A stretch of 64,000 bases of DNA, taken from positions 56,654 to 120,653 of the forward strand of contig CAYTBN010000015.1 of NCBI GenBank assembly GCA_964436045.1, read 5' to 3'. This DNA comes from CAYTBN01 sp964436045. Its GTDB lineage: Bacteria; Myxococcota_A; UBA796; UBA9615; CAYRNR01. Below the pieces are notes generated by a model. It worked only from the letters and a program-made list of their open reading frames with translations, was not told where the DNA came from and searched no databases. This document shows, one piece after another, positions 1 to 9,500 of this stretch. How positions within the stretch are numbered: position 1 is the stretch's first letter; each line of letters begins with the position of its first letter. The position numbers and the translations under genes were made by a program.

Positions 1-1
1 C

Positions 2-418
2 GACGAGGAGCTGCCCCTGTACGGCGACGGCTTGCACGAGCGGGATTGGCTGCACGTGGACGATCACTGCCGCGCCGTGTCCGCGGTGCTCGATGCGGGC
101 AAGGATGGCGAGATCTACAACATCTCCACCGGCGAGATCGTGCCCAACCGCGTGCTGGTCGAGGCGCTGCTCGACCTGCTCGACAAACCCCACGACCTGA
201 TCCGCGCCGTCGAGGATCGGCCGGGGCACGACCGCCGCTACGCCCTGGACAGCAAGAAGATCCGCGGCCAGCTGGGCTGGGAGCCGACCATCGCGCTGGG
301 CGACGGCCTGGCCGCCACGGCGGCCTGGTACCGCGACAACCGCGCCTGGCTGGAGGCGGTCACCGGTCCGGAGTTCGAGGCGTACTGCGCGGCCCTCTAC
401 GGGCATCGATCCCCCTGA
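2..418 (+). CDS. rfbB: dTDP-glucose 4,6-dehydratase, C-terminal part (5' end outside window)
   Basis: The last 138 residues of a short-chain dehydrogenase/reductase family sugar nucleotide dehydratase are visible; the frame is open to the window edge, so the start lies upstream. The segment YGDGLHERDWLHVDDH near the beginning and VEDRPGHDRRYALDSKKI further on are hallmarks of RfbB/RmlB, which converts dTDP-glucose to dTDP-4-keto-6-deoxyglucose in the cytoplasm for dTDP-rhamnose and other deoxysugars of surface polysaccharide. The NAD-binding Rossmann motif and the catalytic YxxxK lie outside the window. A related UDP-sugar 4,6-dehydratase is the main alternative, but the VEDRPGHDRRY signature favours the dTDP-glucose enzyme. 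Confidence 0.88.
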   Translation, partial: DEELPLYGDGLHERDWLHVDDHCRAVSAVLDAGKDGEIYNISTGEIVPNRVLVEALLDLLDKPHDLIRAVEDRPGHDRRYALDSKKIRGQLGWEPTIALGDGLAATAAWYRDNRAWLEAVTGPEFEAYCAALYGHRSP

Positions 419-454
419 GCGCCAGGACACGGTTGTAGTGTCGGGAGGAACTCC

Positions 455-709
455 ATGGCCGACCTACGCCCGATCGTCGTCGCCGCCGCCGTCTGCCTGG
501 CGCTGGCGGGTTGCGGCCCCTTCTGCGGCTCTTCGACCGAGGCCGCCTGCGACTCCCACGCCGACTGCACGACGGGGGGGTGTTCGGGCCAGATCTGCGG
601 CCACGTGAGCGAGGAGATGATCAGCACCTGCGAGTACCGTGACTGTTACAACGCGGAGGCGTACCTGCTTCAGTGCGGGTGCGTTCAGGGGGAGTGTCGC
701 TGGCGGTGA
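455..709 (+). CDS. Small cysteine-rich lipoprotein
   Basis: An 84-residue predicted lipoprotein. A short signal peptide with the hydrophobic core VVAAAVCLALAG is followed by a lipobox Cys (LAGCG). The mature part carries about ten cysteines spaced as CDSHADC, GGCSGQICG, TCEYRDC, CGC and GEC. This resembles the 'eight-cysteine-cluster' small proteins annotated in Myxococcota; the spacing suggests a disulphide-stabilised extracytoplasmic fold. A GGGAGG-like ribosome site (gggagg) lies 6 bases before the ATG. The function is unknown. It starts 36 bases after the rfbB-like stop, so it may be cotranscribed, but no functional link is evident. Confidence 0.75.
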   Translation: MADLRPIVVAAAVCLALAGCGPFCGSSTEAACDSHADCTTGGCSGQICGHVSEEMISTCEYRDCYNAEAYLLQCGCVQGECRWR

Positions 710-734
710 GGGAGCTGGAGCAGGGCGGGGAGGC

Positions 735-2174
735 CTACCAGCGGACGCGCATGTCCATGCGGGAGAAGAACTGCATGTCGGCGTTGCCCATCACCAGGCC
801 GCCGAAGGTGCCGTCGATGGCGAGCACGCCCAGGGGCACCGACAGGCCGAAGGAGGCCATCAGACCCGGGGTCGACGGCTGGTCGTCGAGGGTGATCCCG
901 TCGTAGGCGATGTCCTGCCCGTAATAGCTGATGTCCCGCCCGTCGTTGCGGGCGAACAGCACGTTGGCGCGGACCGCGCCACGGAGCTGCAGGTGCTTGA
1001 ACGGCCGATACTCGGCGGCCACGCTGGCCACGGGCGCGGCGTAGGTCGTCGAGGTACCGACGGACCGGCTGTCCTCGGCCTCGTCCGGCGGATCGGAATC
1101 CATGGTCAGGTGGTCGTCCACGATCAGCGAGGTGCGCTGCAGGTGGGCCGAAGCGGTCCAGATCACCTTGAGGCTCTTGACCGGCTCGTAGGTGACGCCC
1201 ACGCCCGCGTTGAGGTTGAGTCCGTTGGATCGGAACTCGTTGTTGGCCAGGTCCTCGACCGTGTCCTCGTCGCCCAGGTTCTCGTCGACGAAGGTCTGAC
1301 CGGTGGCGTAGGCCACGCCGATGTGGGGCGTGATGGTGGTCTCGTCCATCGGGACCGCCAGCCGCACGCCGCCCAGGACCCGCATGGTGCCCTTCAGCCC
1401 CTCGGTGTGGCTGACGTAGGGGTCGTTCATGCCCTGGTCGGTGTCGTAGGAGAAGGCGTCGGCCCAGGCGCTCAGCGACGAGAAGCCCAGGTAGACGCCC
1501 GGCTCGACGCTGCCCTCGTAGTGGAAGCCCAGCCGGACCGCCGTGTACAGGGACTTGGCCGTCCGGTCGTCGATCAGGTAGTCTCTGTAGTCCGGCGCGT
1601 CGATGGCGGTGTTGCCCGTGGAGCGGTGGCGACCGCCGGCCACGTAGACGTTGGCGCCGATGGTGGCGTTGCCGAAGTGGCCGCCGACGAAGGCGTCCAG
1701 CGGGAACACCGGGGACACCGACGACATGCCAGCGCCGCCCTGGGAGCTCGTGTTGAACGAGCCGCCCATGCCGCCGCTGATCAGGTTGCTGACCACCGGC
1801 GCCAGCGCCGCCTGTTCACCGAACAACATCGGGTCCCGGTTGAGGAAGACACCGAGAATGAAGCCGCTGTCGCCGGGCTCCAGCAGGAACCCGCCGTAGG
1901 GGCTGACCCCGGCGCCGGAGATGGAGCCGCCGCTGACGCCCAGGCTCAGTCCGACGTAGTCCTTGTACCGGTAGATCAGGGCCGGGTTGAGGAAGATGTT
2001 GGTGTTGTCCTTGAAGTACATGAAGGTGTTGAGCGAGTTGGGGTAGTGCACGTCCAACCCGCCCAGGGCCTGGGCCCGGGCCGGCGTTGCCTGTCCCTGC
2101 GTGGCCGGAAGCACGGCCAGGGTCAGGGCGATGACGGCCACGAGCGCGAATCCGATTCGTTTGTGTTCGAACAT
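735..2174 (-). CDS. Outer-membrane beta-barrel protein
   Basis: A 479-residue exported protein: the signal peptide (about residues 1-29) has a Lys-Arg n-region and a long hydrophobic core. The rest is a run of alternating short strands rich in Gly, aromatic and polar residues, and it ends in Trp (MDMRVRW), the terminal aromatic residue recognised by the BAM complex. Size and strand pattern resemble FadL/PorV-type 14-stranded barrels, but no clear family motif was found, so transport of a hydrophobic ligand is only a possibility. It is convergent with the small lipoprotein gene, with 25 bases between stops, and lies downstream of another minus-strand lipoprotein gene. An AAAGGA purine run precedes the start. 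Confidence 0.7.
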   Translation of the reverse strand: MFEHKRIGFALVAVIALTLAVLPATQGQATPARAQALGGLDVHYPNSLNTFMYFKDNTNIFLNPALIYRYKDYVGLSLGVSGGSISGAGVSPYGGFLLEPGDSGFILGVFLNRDPMLFGEQAALAPVVSNLISGGMGGSFNTSSQGGAGMSSVSPVFPLDAFVGGHFGNATIGANVYVAGGRHRSTGNTAIDAPDYRDYLIDDRTAKSLYTAVRLGFHYEGSVEPGVYLGFSSLSAWADAFSYDTDQGMNDPYVSHTEGLKGTMRVLGGVRLAVPMDETTITPHIGVAYATGQTFVDENLGDEDTVEDLANNEFRSNGLNLNAGVGVTYEPVKSLKVIWTASAHLQRTSLIVDDHLTMDSDPPDEAEDSRSVGTSTTYAAPVASVAAEYRPFKHLQLRGAVRANVLFARNDGRDISYYGQDIAYDGITLDDQPSTPGLMASFGLSVPLGVLAIDGTFGGLVMGNADMQFFSRMDMRVRW

Positions 2175-2229
2175 TCCGCTGTCCTTTCTTCTGACTTCCG
2201 CGTCTACGGCTTACTCACAGAGGGCCAGA

Positions 2230-2643
2230 TCAACACAGTTCACAGTTCACCCACCCGGACACGTCCGCGTGGCCGCCCTGACAGATCGTCTCTTCCTCCA
2301 GGCAGTCGAAGTAGTCGGCCAGGTCGCACGGCAATTCAGCGAAGTCGTTGCAGTCGACGAAATCGCTGAAGTCGGTGTCGCCACAGAACATGGCCTCCAG
2401 CCAGTCCATGCAGGCGGCGACGTTGTTGAAGTCGTCGTCGTCGCCGGTGGCATCATCGTCGTCGCCGGTGGCATCATCGTCGTCGCCGGTGGCATCATCG
2501 TCGTCGCTGGTGGCATCATCGTCGTCGCCGAAGTCGTCCGGGTGTATCGGTGGCGGGCAGCCAATGGTCCACGCGAGCAGCAGCGCGCCGGCGGCGAGCG
2601 CCAGCCACACGCGGACATCGATCCATTTGGTGTACGTCTGCAT
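2230..2643 (-). CDS. Lipoprotein with Asp-rich linker and Cys-rich domain
   Basis: A 137-residue predicted lipoprotein. The signal peptide ends at a lipobox Cys (WTIGCPP, residue 29). Immediately after the anchor comes an acidic stalk of four DDDDAT(S/G) units (about residues 37-72). A small C-terminal domain with eight cysteines (CMDWLEAMFC, DCNDF, PCDL, DCLEEETIC and the final NCELC) probably forms disulphides outside the cytoplasm. A GAGGGAG ribosome site lies 9 bases before the ATG. It follows the Fe-S protein gene with a 30-base gap on the same strand, so the two may be cotranscribed. No family was recognised. Confidence 0.72.
   Translation of the reverse strand: MQTYTKWIDVRVWLALAAGALLLAWTIGCPPPIHPDDFGDDDDATSDDDDATGDDDDATGDDDDATGDDDDFNNVAACMDWLEAMFCGDTDFSDFVDCNDFAELPCDLADYFDCLEEETICQGGHADVSGWVNCELC
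2431..2529. repeat. 21-bp coding tandem repeat (Asp-rich linker)
   Basis: About four copies of a 21-bp unit (GCCGGTGGCATCATCGTCGTC) lie inside the lipoprotein gene and encode DDDDATG on the minus strand. One copy differs by a substitution (gctggt). Copies are nearly identical at DNA level, so copy number could change by slippage without breaking the frame. Confidence 0.85.
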
Positions 2644-2673
2644 GGTGCATCTCCCTCAGGGTTTTGAGAGAGT

Positions 2674-3966
2674 CTACCGCTTGCCCCGGAAGCGGTCCAT
2701 CATTCCCTGGACGAAGCGTGAGCGCAACTGCTCGTTGGCCAGCGCCCGCCTGGCCGGTGGCAGGTCCAGCAGCACCCCGAGCGCGCGGTTGGCGATCAGG
2801 GTCGGCAGCCCCTTGCCGTCGTCGAACAGCAGGTGCTGCAAGCGGCCGCGATCGATGGCCATCCGGACCACCCGGTCGAGGGTGGACGAGGGGGTCAACA
2901 CGCGCTGGGCGCGGGCCTCCATCGAGAGCGCGTCCTGGCGGCAAGCCGCGTGGCAGACCCCGCACCCCATACAGATCGTGTCGTCCACCACCGCCCGCAT
3001 CTTGCCCTTGAGGTGGCCGTCCCGGGGCACCGGCTCCAGGTGGATCGCCTGGACCGGACAGCGCCGGGCGCAGCGCCCGCAGCCCCGACACGTCTCGTCG
3101 TCGATGGTCGCCAGGAAGTTGCTGGTGTGGACCGCGCTCTGGACCCCTAACCGGTTGATCGCCCGCAACTGCTGACAGCAGCAGCCGCAACAGTTGCACA
3201 TGTAGATCGGCCGCTTCTGTACGTTGTCCGCGATCTGGACCAGCCCCAGCTCCCGGCAGCGAGCGAGGATGTCCAGGGCCTCCTCGGTGTCGATCTGGCG
3301 CGCGTAGCCGTGCCGATGGACGTAGTCGAAGCCGCCGTTGATGTTCAGGCAGACCTCGCTGGGGGCGTCGCAGGCCCGATCCAGGTGCTCGGCCTTGTGC
3401 CGGCAGTAACACATCGACACGCCGATCTTGTCGGCGTCGCGCAGCACCTGGGTCGCCCGCTCGTAGGGCAGGATCTCGGTGGTCAGCGGCCCTTGCAGGG
3501 CGTTCTCGTCCACCAGAGTCCGTCCGATCTGGGTCATCTCCGGCCGGGCCAGGTCGAAGAACGCCCCGCTCTTCAGGTAGGCGTCCATCGCCAGCGCCAG
3601 GGCCGGCTGATCGATGTCCTGGCGCTTCTTCATCAGCGAGAACTCGAAGAAGCCGACCACCGGGGGCGAGAGCATGTAGATCGTCTCACCGCTCTTGGGG
3701 TGGATGATGTCCATGACCGTGCCCACGTCGCACATTCGTTCCAGCAGCGTGCCGAGCTTGGCCTCGGGGATGTCCAGGTGCCGGGACAGCTTGGCCAGGT
3801 TCATCGGCATCACCGGCATCCGGGCGGCCACCGCGGCCTCCTCCTCGGTGTAGAGCAACCGGAGGATGTCGTAGAGGCCGTCCCCCTCCGGGAAGCCGAT
3901 GTGGGTCTTGTCCAGGCGGGCCTGGAGATCGATGTAGGCGCGGTGTTCGGATACGAGGTGTCCCAT
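2674..3966 (-). CDS. 4Fe-4S dicluster protein with helical N-terminal region
   Basis: A 430-residue cytoplasmic Fe-S protein. The N-terminal half (about 1-130) is helical with a winged-helix look (AKLSRHLDIPEAKLGTLLERM). Two 4Fe-4S ferredoxin motifs follow: CRGCGRCARRCP (Cys 293/296/299/303) and CMGCGVCHAAC (332/335/338/342). Upstream are further cysteine groups, MCYCRH (about 185-188) and a dense CNCCGCCC (257-264), which could hold another metal centre. This matches a family of ferredoxin-like proteins of unknown role in anaerobic or facultative bacteria. I chose the ATG at 3966, which begins the conserved-looking MGHLVSEHRAYIDLQ. A longer frame reaches 4074 but runs antisense to a gene fragment and looks unnatural. 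A GGAGG touches this ATG, which is unusually close. Redox partner unknown. Confidence 0.78.
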   Translation of the reverse strand: MGHLVSEHRAYIDLQARLDKTHIGFPEGDGLYDILRLLYTEEEAAVAARMPVMPMNLAKLSRHLDIPEAKLGTLLERMCDVGTVMDIIHPKSGETIYMLSPPVVGFFEFSLMKKRQDIDQPALALAMDAYLKSGAFFDLARPEMTQIGRTLVDENALQGPLTTEILPYERATQVLRDADKIGVSMCYCRHKAEHLDRACDAPSEVCLNINGGFDYVHRHGYARQIDTEEALDILARCRELGLVQIADNVQKRPIYMCNCCGCCCQQLRAINRLGVQSAVHTSNFLATIDDETCRGCGRCARRCPVQAIHLEPVPRDGHLKGKMRAVVDDTICMGCGVCHAACRQDALSMEARAQRVLTPSSTLDRVVRMAIDRGRLQHLLFDDGKGLPTLIANRALGVLLDLPPARRALANEQLRSRFVQGMMDRFRGKR

Positions 3967-4009
3967 CCTCCGGCGATAGCCCACGGAACGCCGAAACACA
4001 AGCGCGGCG

Positions 4010-4270
4010 ATGAGCGCCTGTACCAAGAAGCGGCGGCTGTGGAACCTGGGCCGCGGCGAGCAGCTCGCGATCACCTCGCCCTACGAGCCGGAGCAGGGGT
4101 ACGGCAACTGGTTCTGGGGCATGACGCCCAGCTGCCTGGAGTCGGTGATCCGCACGGCGGGCTTCGAGATCGAGGAGACCCACCACAGCGCGTTCATCAG
4201 CACCGTGGTGGCCCGCCGCGGCCCGGACGCGTTCCGGTCCACGTCCGGCGACTGGTTCGATCCACGCTGA
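4010..4270 (+). pseudogene. Orphaned C-terminal tail of a methyltransferase-like protein
   Basis: This frame encodes a tail containing NWFWGMTPSCLESVIRTAGF and ending FISTVVARR. It resembles the last part of class I SAM-dependent methyltransferases, which often end with a 'W(F)GMxPxxLxxxLxxAGF' strand-helix-strand segment. The SAM-binding core that should precede it is absent: the frame has a stop at 3977-3979 and the upstream DNA belongs to the divergent Fe-S gene. There is no good ribosome site at the ATG at 4010. I read it as a remnant left by a deletion or rearrangement whose breakpoint lies near 3980-4030. A small expressed peptide is possible but unlikely. Confidence 0.5.
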
Positions 4271-4286
4271 TCCGCCCCGGGCCGCC

Positions 4287-5333
4287 CTACTCGCCGTCCC
4301 ACCCCGGGCTGACCTCCAGCTTGTTGGACCAGGGCTCGCGAACCAGCACCCGCAGGCGGGGGAGGCGGCGGCCGTCGACGGTCTCGGTGCCGTCGAGGAT
4401 GGCGAGGACGTCGGTGTTCTTGTCGGGCCACCAGGCTCCGAAGGCGCTGTAGTCCAGGTAGTAGGCGCCGCAGGGGTCGCCGTCGCGGACGCGGCGATCG
4501 TCGCAGGTCCGCTCCCAGACCTGGCCCACCGGGTCCAGCCAGGCCGGATCGAAGACCTCGCCGGACAGGTACTCGGGGTCCAGGTCGAGCTGGAACGGCC
4601 AGCCCTGGCTGCCGGCCAGGCCCGCCAACAGCGACTCCGCCGGGGGCAGGTCGCGGATGATGCCGCCACCTTCGTGCAGTGCGCGACCCCCGGTGAACCG
4701 ATCCCGCAGGGTTCGCAGCTGTCGTCCGCCCCTCTCCAGGATCGGGTCCTCGTCCTTCTGCCACCAGCCCGAAGCGACCACGGTGCGGCCGGTGCTGGTG
4801 CGCAACACAGCCATCTCCTCGGCCAGCACCTGGACCCGCTCGCCGTAGGCCAGCCGGTAGGTCTCGGTCCAGTCCGGGTCGTCCAGGGGCGCGGCCTCCA
4901 GGTACGCCCGGCCGCTGGGACACCAGACGAAGGCCTCCCGCAGCGGCTCGGCCTTGCGCCAGGGGTCCTTCTTCGGGGGCTGCAGCGAGACGGCGTCCAG
5001 GGTGGTCCGTGCCCAGCGGGTGTGGCGGCGATCGTGGACCTCGAGGGGAAGATCGAGGAACAGGTAGACCGCGCCGCAGTCCAGCTCGATGAGGTGGGCG
5101 GCGGCGCGCAGGCCCGCGGGCAGCGCGGCTTCCTCGGCGTAGGGCTCCAACGCGCACCCCTGGGGCGCGAGATCGTCGTCGTGGTCGAGGGCTCCTTCGA
5201 GGATCCAGACCGTGGTCGGGGTCTTGCGGCTGGTGCTGATCTGGTCGGCTTCGACCGCGCGAGCACCCTCCGGGAGCACCAGCGCGAGAACGGCGAGGAG
5301 CAGGTCCAGCTTCCGAGCCGAAACGACCCTCAT
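4287..5333 (-). CDS. Exported protein of unknown function
   Basis: A 348-residue protein with a signal peptide (residues 1-26, core LLLAVLALVLPEGARA). The mature part shows alternating strands with scattered Trp and a few Cys (CALEPY, DCGAVYLF, WCPSGR, CDDRRVRDGDPCGAYY). I recognise no family. Its ATG overlaps the stop of the CsgG-like gene by four bases (ATGA), so the two are probably translationally coupled and the proteins may act together in the envelope. A short stretch of 16 bases separates its end from the methyltransferase relic. Confidence 0.68.
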   Translation of the reverse strand: MRVVSARKLDLLLAVLALVLPEGARAVEADQISTSRKTPTTVWILEGALDHDDDLAPQGCALEPYAEEAALPAGLRAAAHLIELDCGAVYLFLDLPLEVHDRRHTRWARTTLDAVSLQPPKKDPWRKAEPLREAFVWCPSGRAYLEAAPLDDPDWTETYRLAYGERVQVLAEEMAVLRTSTGRTVVASGWWQKDEDPILERGGRQLRTLRDRFTGGRALHEGGGIIRDLPPAESLLAGLAGSQGWPFQLDLDPEYLSGEVFDPAWLDPVGQVWERTCDDRRVRDGDPCGAYYLDYSAFGAWWPDKNTDVLAILDGTETVDGRRLPRLRVLVREPWSNKLEVSPGWDGE

Positions 5334-6478
5334 CGCCGGTATGCCCCCTCGATGAACTTCTCGACCCGTTCCCGGTAGCGTTCGGCCTCCTCTTCGTCCC
5401 GGGGAGCGACCAGCCGCTGATAGGTCAGCAGGTGCTGCAGCCGCCGCTCCACGTACCAGGCGTCGCCCAGCAGCGAGTCCGCGCGTTTCTGCCAGCCGCT
5501 GGCCAGGTCCCGGTAGTCGCGTTGATCCAGCAGGTCGTCGTAGTAGCCGCCGTCAGCCCGGCGCTGGAACGCCTGGTAGCCGGCCAGGGTTCCGCCCGGT
5601 TGCTCCTTGAACGCGTCCAGGCAGCCCTCCTCCTGGCCCCGCAGCTCCGGCGTGATGGCCTCGGTGGCCAGCCGCGCGTGAACCTTCTGACAGCGTCGCT
5701 GGCGTTCTCGCTGGTCCCAGCAGCCGTGGACCTCCTCGATGGCCCGGTGGGCGTAGGCCGTGCGCCGCCCCGCCACCTCGGCGGACAGCTGCGCCAGGGT
5801 CTCCTCGGCCAGGGTGAAGCCCGGTTCCAGGGCCATCGCCCGCGCCAGCAGGTCCTGGGCGGCATCCGCCTCGTCCCGGTCGATGGCCCGCAACGCCTGG
5901 CCGAAGACGCTGACCGTTTCCAGCTGCCGCACCTCCACCTGGCCGAACTCGATGCGGTCCCGCGAGGCGAGCCGCACCTCCAGCCCCTCCAGGATCCGGT
6001 AGCTGAGCTCGTCGATCAGGACGAAGAACTCCTCGCCCCCGTCTCCGACCGTCCCGGTCACGTCCTCGGAGGTCACCACCGCCCCCGACTCCACCTCGAC
6101 CACCCGCAGCGAGATCGCGATCGAAGGCAGCTGGACCGAGAACAGCGAGCCGAGCACCATGTAGTCGGCGCCCAGCACCCGGCCGGCCTCGGCCGCGGTC
6201 GCCGGATCCACCACCCCGGCCTGCACCAGCTCCAGCTCGCCGATCAGCTCCTGCAGACGGGCCCGCTCCACGACCTGGACCGCCTCGACCCGCGCGAACT
6301 TGGAGATCAGCACGCTGGCGACCCCCGCTCCGGCGGCGTCTAGCGAGGTGTCGCCGGTGTGGTTCTCGAGGTCGGCGATGGCGAGGGTCGGCGCCTGGGC
6401 CCACGCGGGCGCCGCGCAGAGCCACCCGCAGGCCAGGGCGAGGGCGAGGGCAGCCAGCCGGGTTGATTCGCGGATCAT
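5330..6478 (-). CDS. CsgG/FlgO-like envelope protein
   Basis: A 382-residue exported protein; signal peptide about residues 1-25 (ending PAWAQA). The mature N-terminal domain, starting PTLAIADLENHTGDTSLD and containing VVERARLQELIGELELVQ and GADYMVLGSLF, matches the CsgG/curli-assembly-like and LpoB-like fold that many bacteria use in outer-membrane assembly or envelope signalling. A C-terminal helical region (about 210-382), including an HGCWDQRERQRRC segment, is not part of classical CsgG. No lipobox Cys is seen, unlike true CsgG. The frame is open far upstream, but the start at 6478 is the one that gives a normal signal peptide. It is followed by the coupled exported-protein gene. Confidence 0.72.
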   Translation of the reverse strand: MIRESTRLAALALALACGWLCAAPAWAQAPTLAIADLENHTGDTSLDAAGAGVASVLISKFARVEAVQVVERARLQELIGELELVQAGVVDPATAAEAGRVLGADYMVLGSLFSVQLPSIAISLRVVEVESGAVVTSEDVTGTVGDGGEEFFVLIDELSYRILEGLEVRLASRDRIEFGQVEVRQLETVSVFGQALRAIDRDEADAAQDLLARAMALEPGFTLAEETLAQLSAEVAGRRTAYAHRAIEEVHGCWDQRERQRRCQKVHARLATEAITPELRGQEEGCLDAFKEQPGGTLAGYQAFQRRADGGYYDDLLDQRDYRDLASGWQKRADSLLGDAWYVERRLQHLLTYQRLVAPRDEEEAERYRERVEKFIEGAYRR

Positions 6479-6536
6479 CGGCCATCCAGCGGCGACGACA
6501 ACCCGCCGAGGATAGCGCGGATTCCGCCGGGGCAGA

Positions 6537-9500
6537 TCAGCGGGCCAGCCGCCGTCGGCAGGCGACGATGGCCGCCAGTACGATGGGGATCCACGACGAT
6601 CGCGGCGCCGCGGGCCGGGCAGCCACGAACTCGCCGCGGCAGGCGCAGTCGTCAGGCGCGGCGGCGGAGTCGTCGTCACCCGCCGTGTCGTCGTCGTCCG
6701 CCGTGTCATCGTCCCCGGTGGTGTCGTCGTCGCCCGTGGTGTCGTCGTCGTCGCCGGTGGTGTCGTCGTCCCCGGCGCAGTCCCCGTCGTCGTCGTCCAC
6801 GCCGCCATCGCAGTCGTTGTCGACCCCGTCGTCGCAGACCTCGGCCTGCTCCGGGTTCGCCCCCGCGTCGCTGTCGTCGCAGTCGCCGTCGCAAGCCAGC
6901 CAGCCGTCCCCATCGACGTCGAGTTCGTCGTCGCCCGGTGTGCCGTCGCAGTCGCCGTCCACGCCGTCGCACTCCTCCGCGGCGCCCGGGAAGATCGCCG
7001 GATCGCCCTCGTCGCAGTCTCCCTGGCAAGCGTTGAAGCCGTCGCCGTCCAGGTCCTCGTCCACGTCCTCGTCCACCTCGCCATCGCAGTCGTTGTCCAG
7101 CTGGTCGCACTGCTCCGGAGCGTCCGGGTAGGTCAGCGCATCGCCGTCGTCGCAGTCCTCGCACTGCAGCGAGCCGTCACCGTCACCATCCACCTCGTCG
7201 GCGGGGACCGACCCGTCACAGTCGTTGTCCAGCCCGTCGCAGATCTCCGCCTCGCCCGGGTTCACGGTGGGATCCCCGTCGTCGCAGTCCCCGGCGCAGA
7301 TGGAGATGTAGTCGCCATCGCCGTCCTGATCCTCGTCGGTGGCGGGATCGCAGTCGTCGTCCACTCCGTTGCAGACCTCGTCGGCGTCCGGATTCACCGC
7401 GGCGTCGCTCTCGTCGCAGTCGCCATCGCAGACCGTGAACCCGTCGCCGTCCACGTCGTCGAGCTCGTCGGTCGCGGGATCGCAGTCGTCGTCGACTCCG
7501 TTGCACAGCTCGTCGGCGCCCGGGTGGACGGTCTCCTCGGTGTCGTCGCAATCGGTGTTGTCCGCCACGTAGGACGGGGGCGCGTCGCAGGCGTCCTGGG
7601 AGAAGTTCGGATCGCCGTAGCCATCCCCGTCGTGGTCCAGATACCAGGTGGGCGCGCCGTGGCCGTCGTCCTCGTCCACATCGCCGTCGCAGTCGTTGTC
7701 CAGCCCGTCGCAGAGCTCCGCAGCGCCGGGGTAGATCGTCCCGTCGCCGTCGTCGCAGTCCTCGTCGTTGGCGACGTAGGCCGGCGGAGGTTCGCAGCCG
7801 ATCACGACCAGCCCCGGGTCGCCGTACCCGTCTGCGTCACCGTCGTGGAACCACGGCAGGACGTCCACCGCGTCGTCCTCGTCCACCGAGCCGTCACAGT
7901 CGTCGTCCTGGCCGTTACAGGACTCGATCTGTCCGGGGAAGATCAGCGGCAAGCTGTCGTCGCAGTCATCGTCGTTCAAGGCGGTGCCCGGCGGCTGGAC
8001 ACAGGCGTCGATCGCGCCGCCGGGATCGCCGTGACCGTCCCCATCACCGTCCTCGTAGTAGGTGACGGCGTCGAGGGCGTCCGCCTCGTCGGTCTGGCCG
8101 TCGCAGTCGTTGTCCAGCCCGTCGCACAGCTCCGGAGCCGCCGGGCTCACGCCGGCATCGCCGTCGTCGCAGTCCTGGTCGTTGGTGACGTACCCGTCCA
8201 CGGTCAGGCAGTCCAGGGTCGGAGAGGCGGCGACATCGCCGTATCCGTCCCCGTCGGTATCCGGATACCAGGCCTGCTGGGCGAGCCCCTCGTCCACATC
8301 GCCGTCGCAGTCCTGGTCCACGTGATCGCAGGTCTCGGCGGCACCCGGGTGGACGTCGGCATCCCCGTCGTCGCAGTCGGTGACGTTGGCCACGTGGTCG
8401 TCGGGCTGATCGCAGGCCTGCTGGGGCGCCCCGACGTCGCCGTAGCCGTCGCCGTCCGCGTCCGCGTACCAGGTGATCGCGTCGATGGCGGGGCTCTCGT
8501 CCACGTCGCCGTCGCAGTCGTTGTCCAGCGCGTCGCACCATTCGTCGGCGCCGGGGTAGATGGCGGGGTCGCCGTCGTCGCAGTCGTCCCCGCCACAGCC
8601 CTGATCGTCGTACCCGTCCCCGTCCAGGTCGGCACAGCAGCCCGGGTTAACCAGCCCCGGGGTGCCCAGATCGCCGTCGCCGAATCCGTCGACGGCGGCG
8701 CACCAGGCGCCGGGATCGTCGTTCAGGGTGGCGTCGTGGCTGCCCAGGTCCAGGGACATGGCCGCGCCCGCGTCGTCGGGCCAGTAGGGGTCGGCGTACT
8801 CCACCCGGTCGATCTCGTCCCCGGCGAAGGTCACGATCACCTCGTCGGCGGTGTTCGACAGGGCGATGTTGGTCCATTCCAGGTCGGCCACGACCCCGCC
8901 GTTGAGGCCGCCGTCGTCCTCCCGGATCAGCACGGCATGTTCGCCCGGGGCCAGCCAGAGGTCCTCCTCGATCGCGAACGCGTCGGTCCCGAGATCCGTG
9001 ACCTCGAAGCCCCGCAGGTTCACGTCGAACCCGCCGTCGTTGTACAGCTCGATCCACTCCCCGAGGCTGTCGTCGACCGCGTCGGGGTCGCGCATGATCT
9101 CGGTGATGACCACGGCGCCGAAGGGCAGGACCCCCTCGTCGACCCAGCTGTCGCAGTCGTCGTCCTCGCCGTTGAGCGCCTCGGCCTGGCCCGGGTTCAC
9201 GTTGGGGTCGGCGTCGTCACAGTCGTCGGCGTTGTCGGCGTGGTCGGCGGGCTGGTCGCAGGCCAGCTCCGTGGGCGAGGCCGCCCCGTAGCCGTCTCCG
9301 TCGCCGTCGTAGTACCAGGTCCCCTCGTCCACCGCGCCCTGATCGACCGTCCCGTCGCAGTCGTCGTCCACGCCGTTGCAGACCTCGTCGGCGCCGGGAT
9401 TCACGTTGGCAGCGCCGTCGTCGCAGTCCTCCTCCGCTCCGTTGACGCAGGTGGCGTCCCCGGGGGAGCCGTAGCCGTCCAGATCGTCGTCGTCGCAGCC

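Noticed and set aside
639..2369. Long plus-strand frame opposite the outer-membrane protein gene
   Set aside because: Its product is rich in His, Val, Gly and Arg with no domain; the opposite strand has a signal peptide and beta-barrel pattern. It is a shadow frame of GC-rich DNA.
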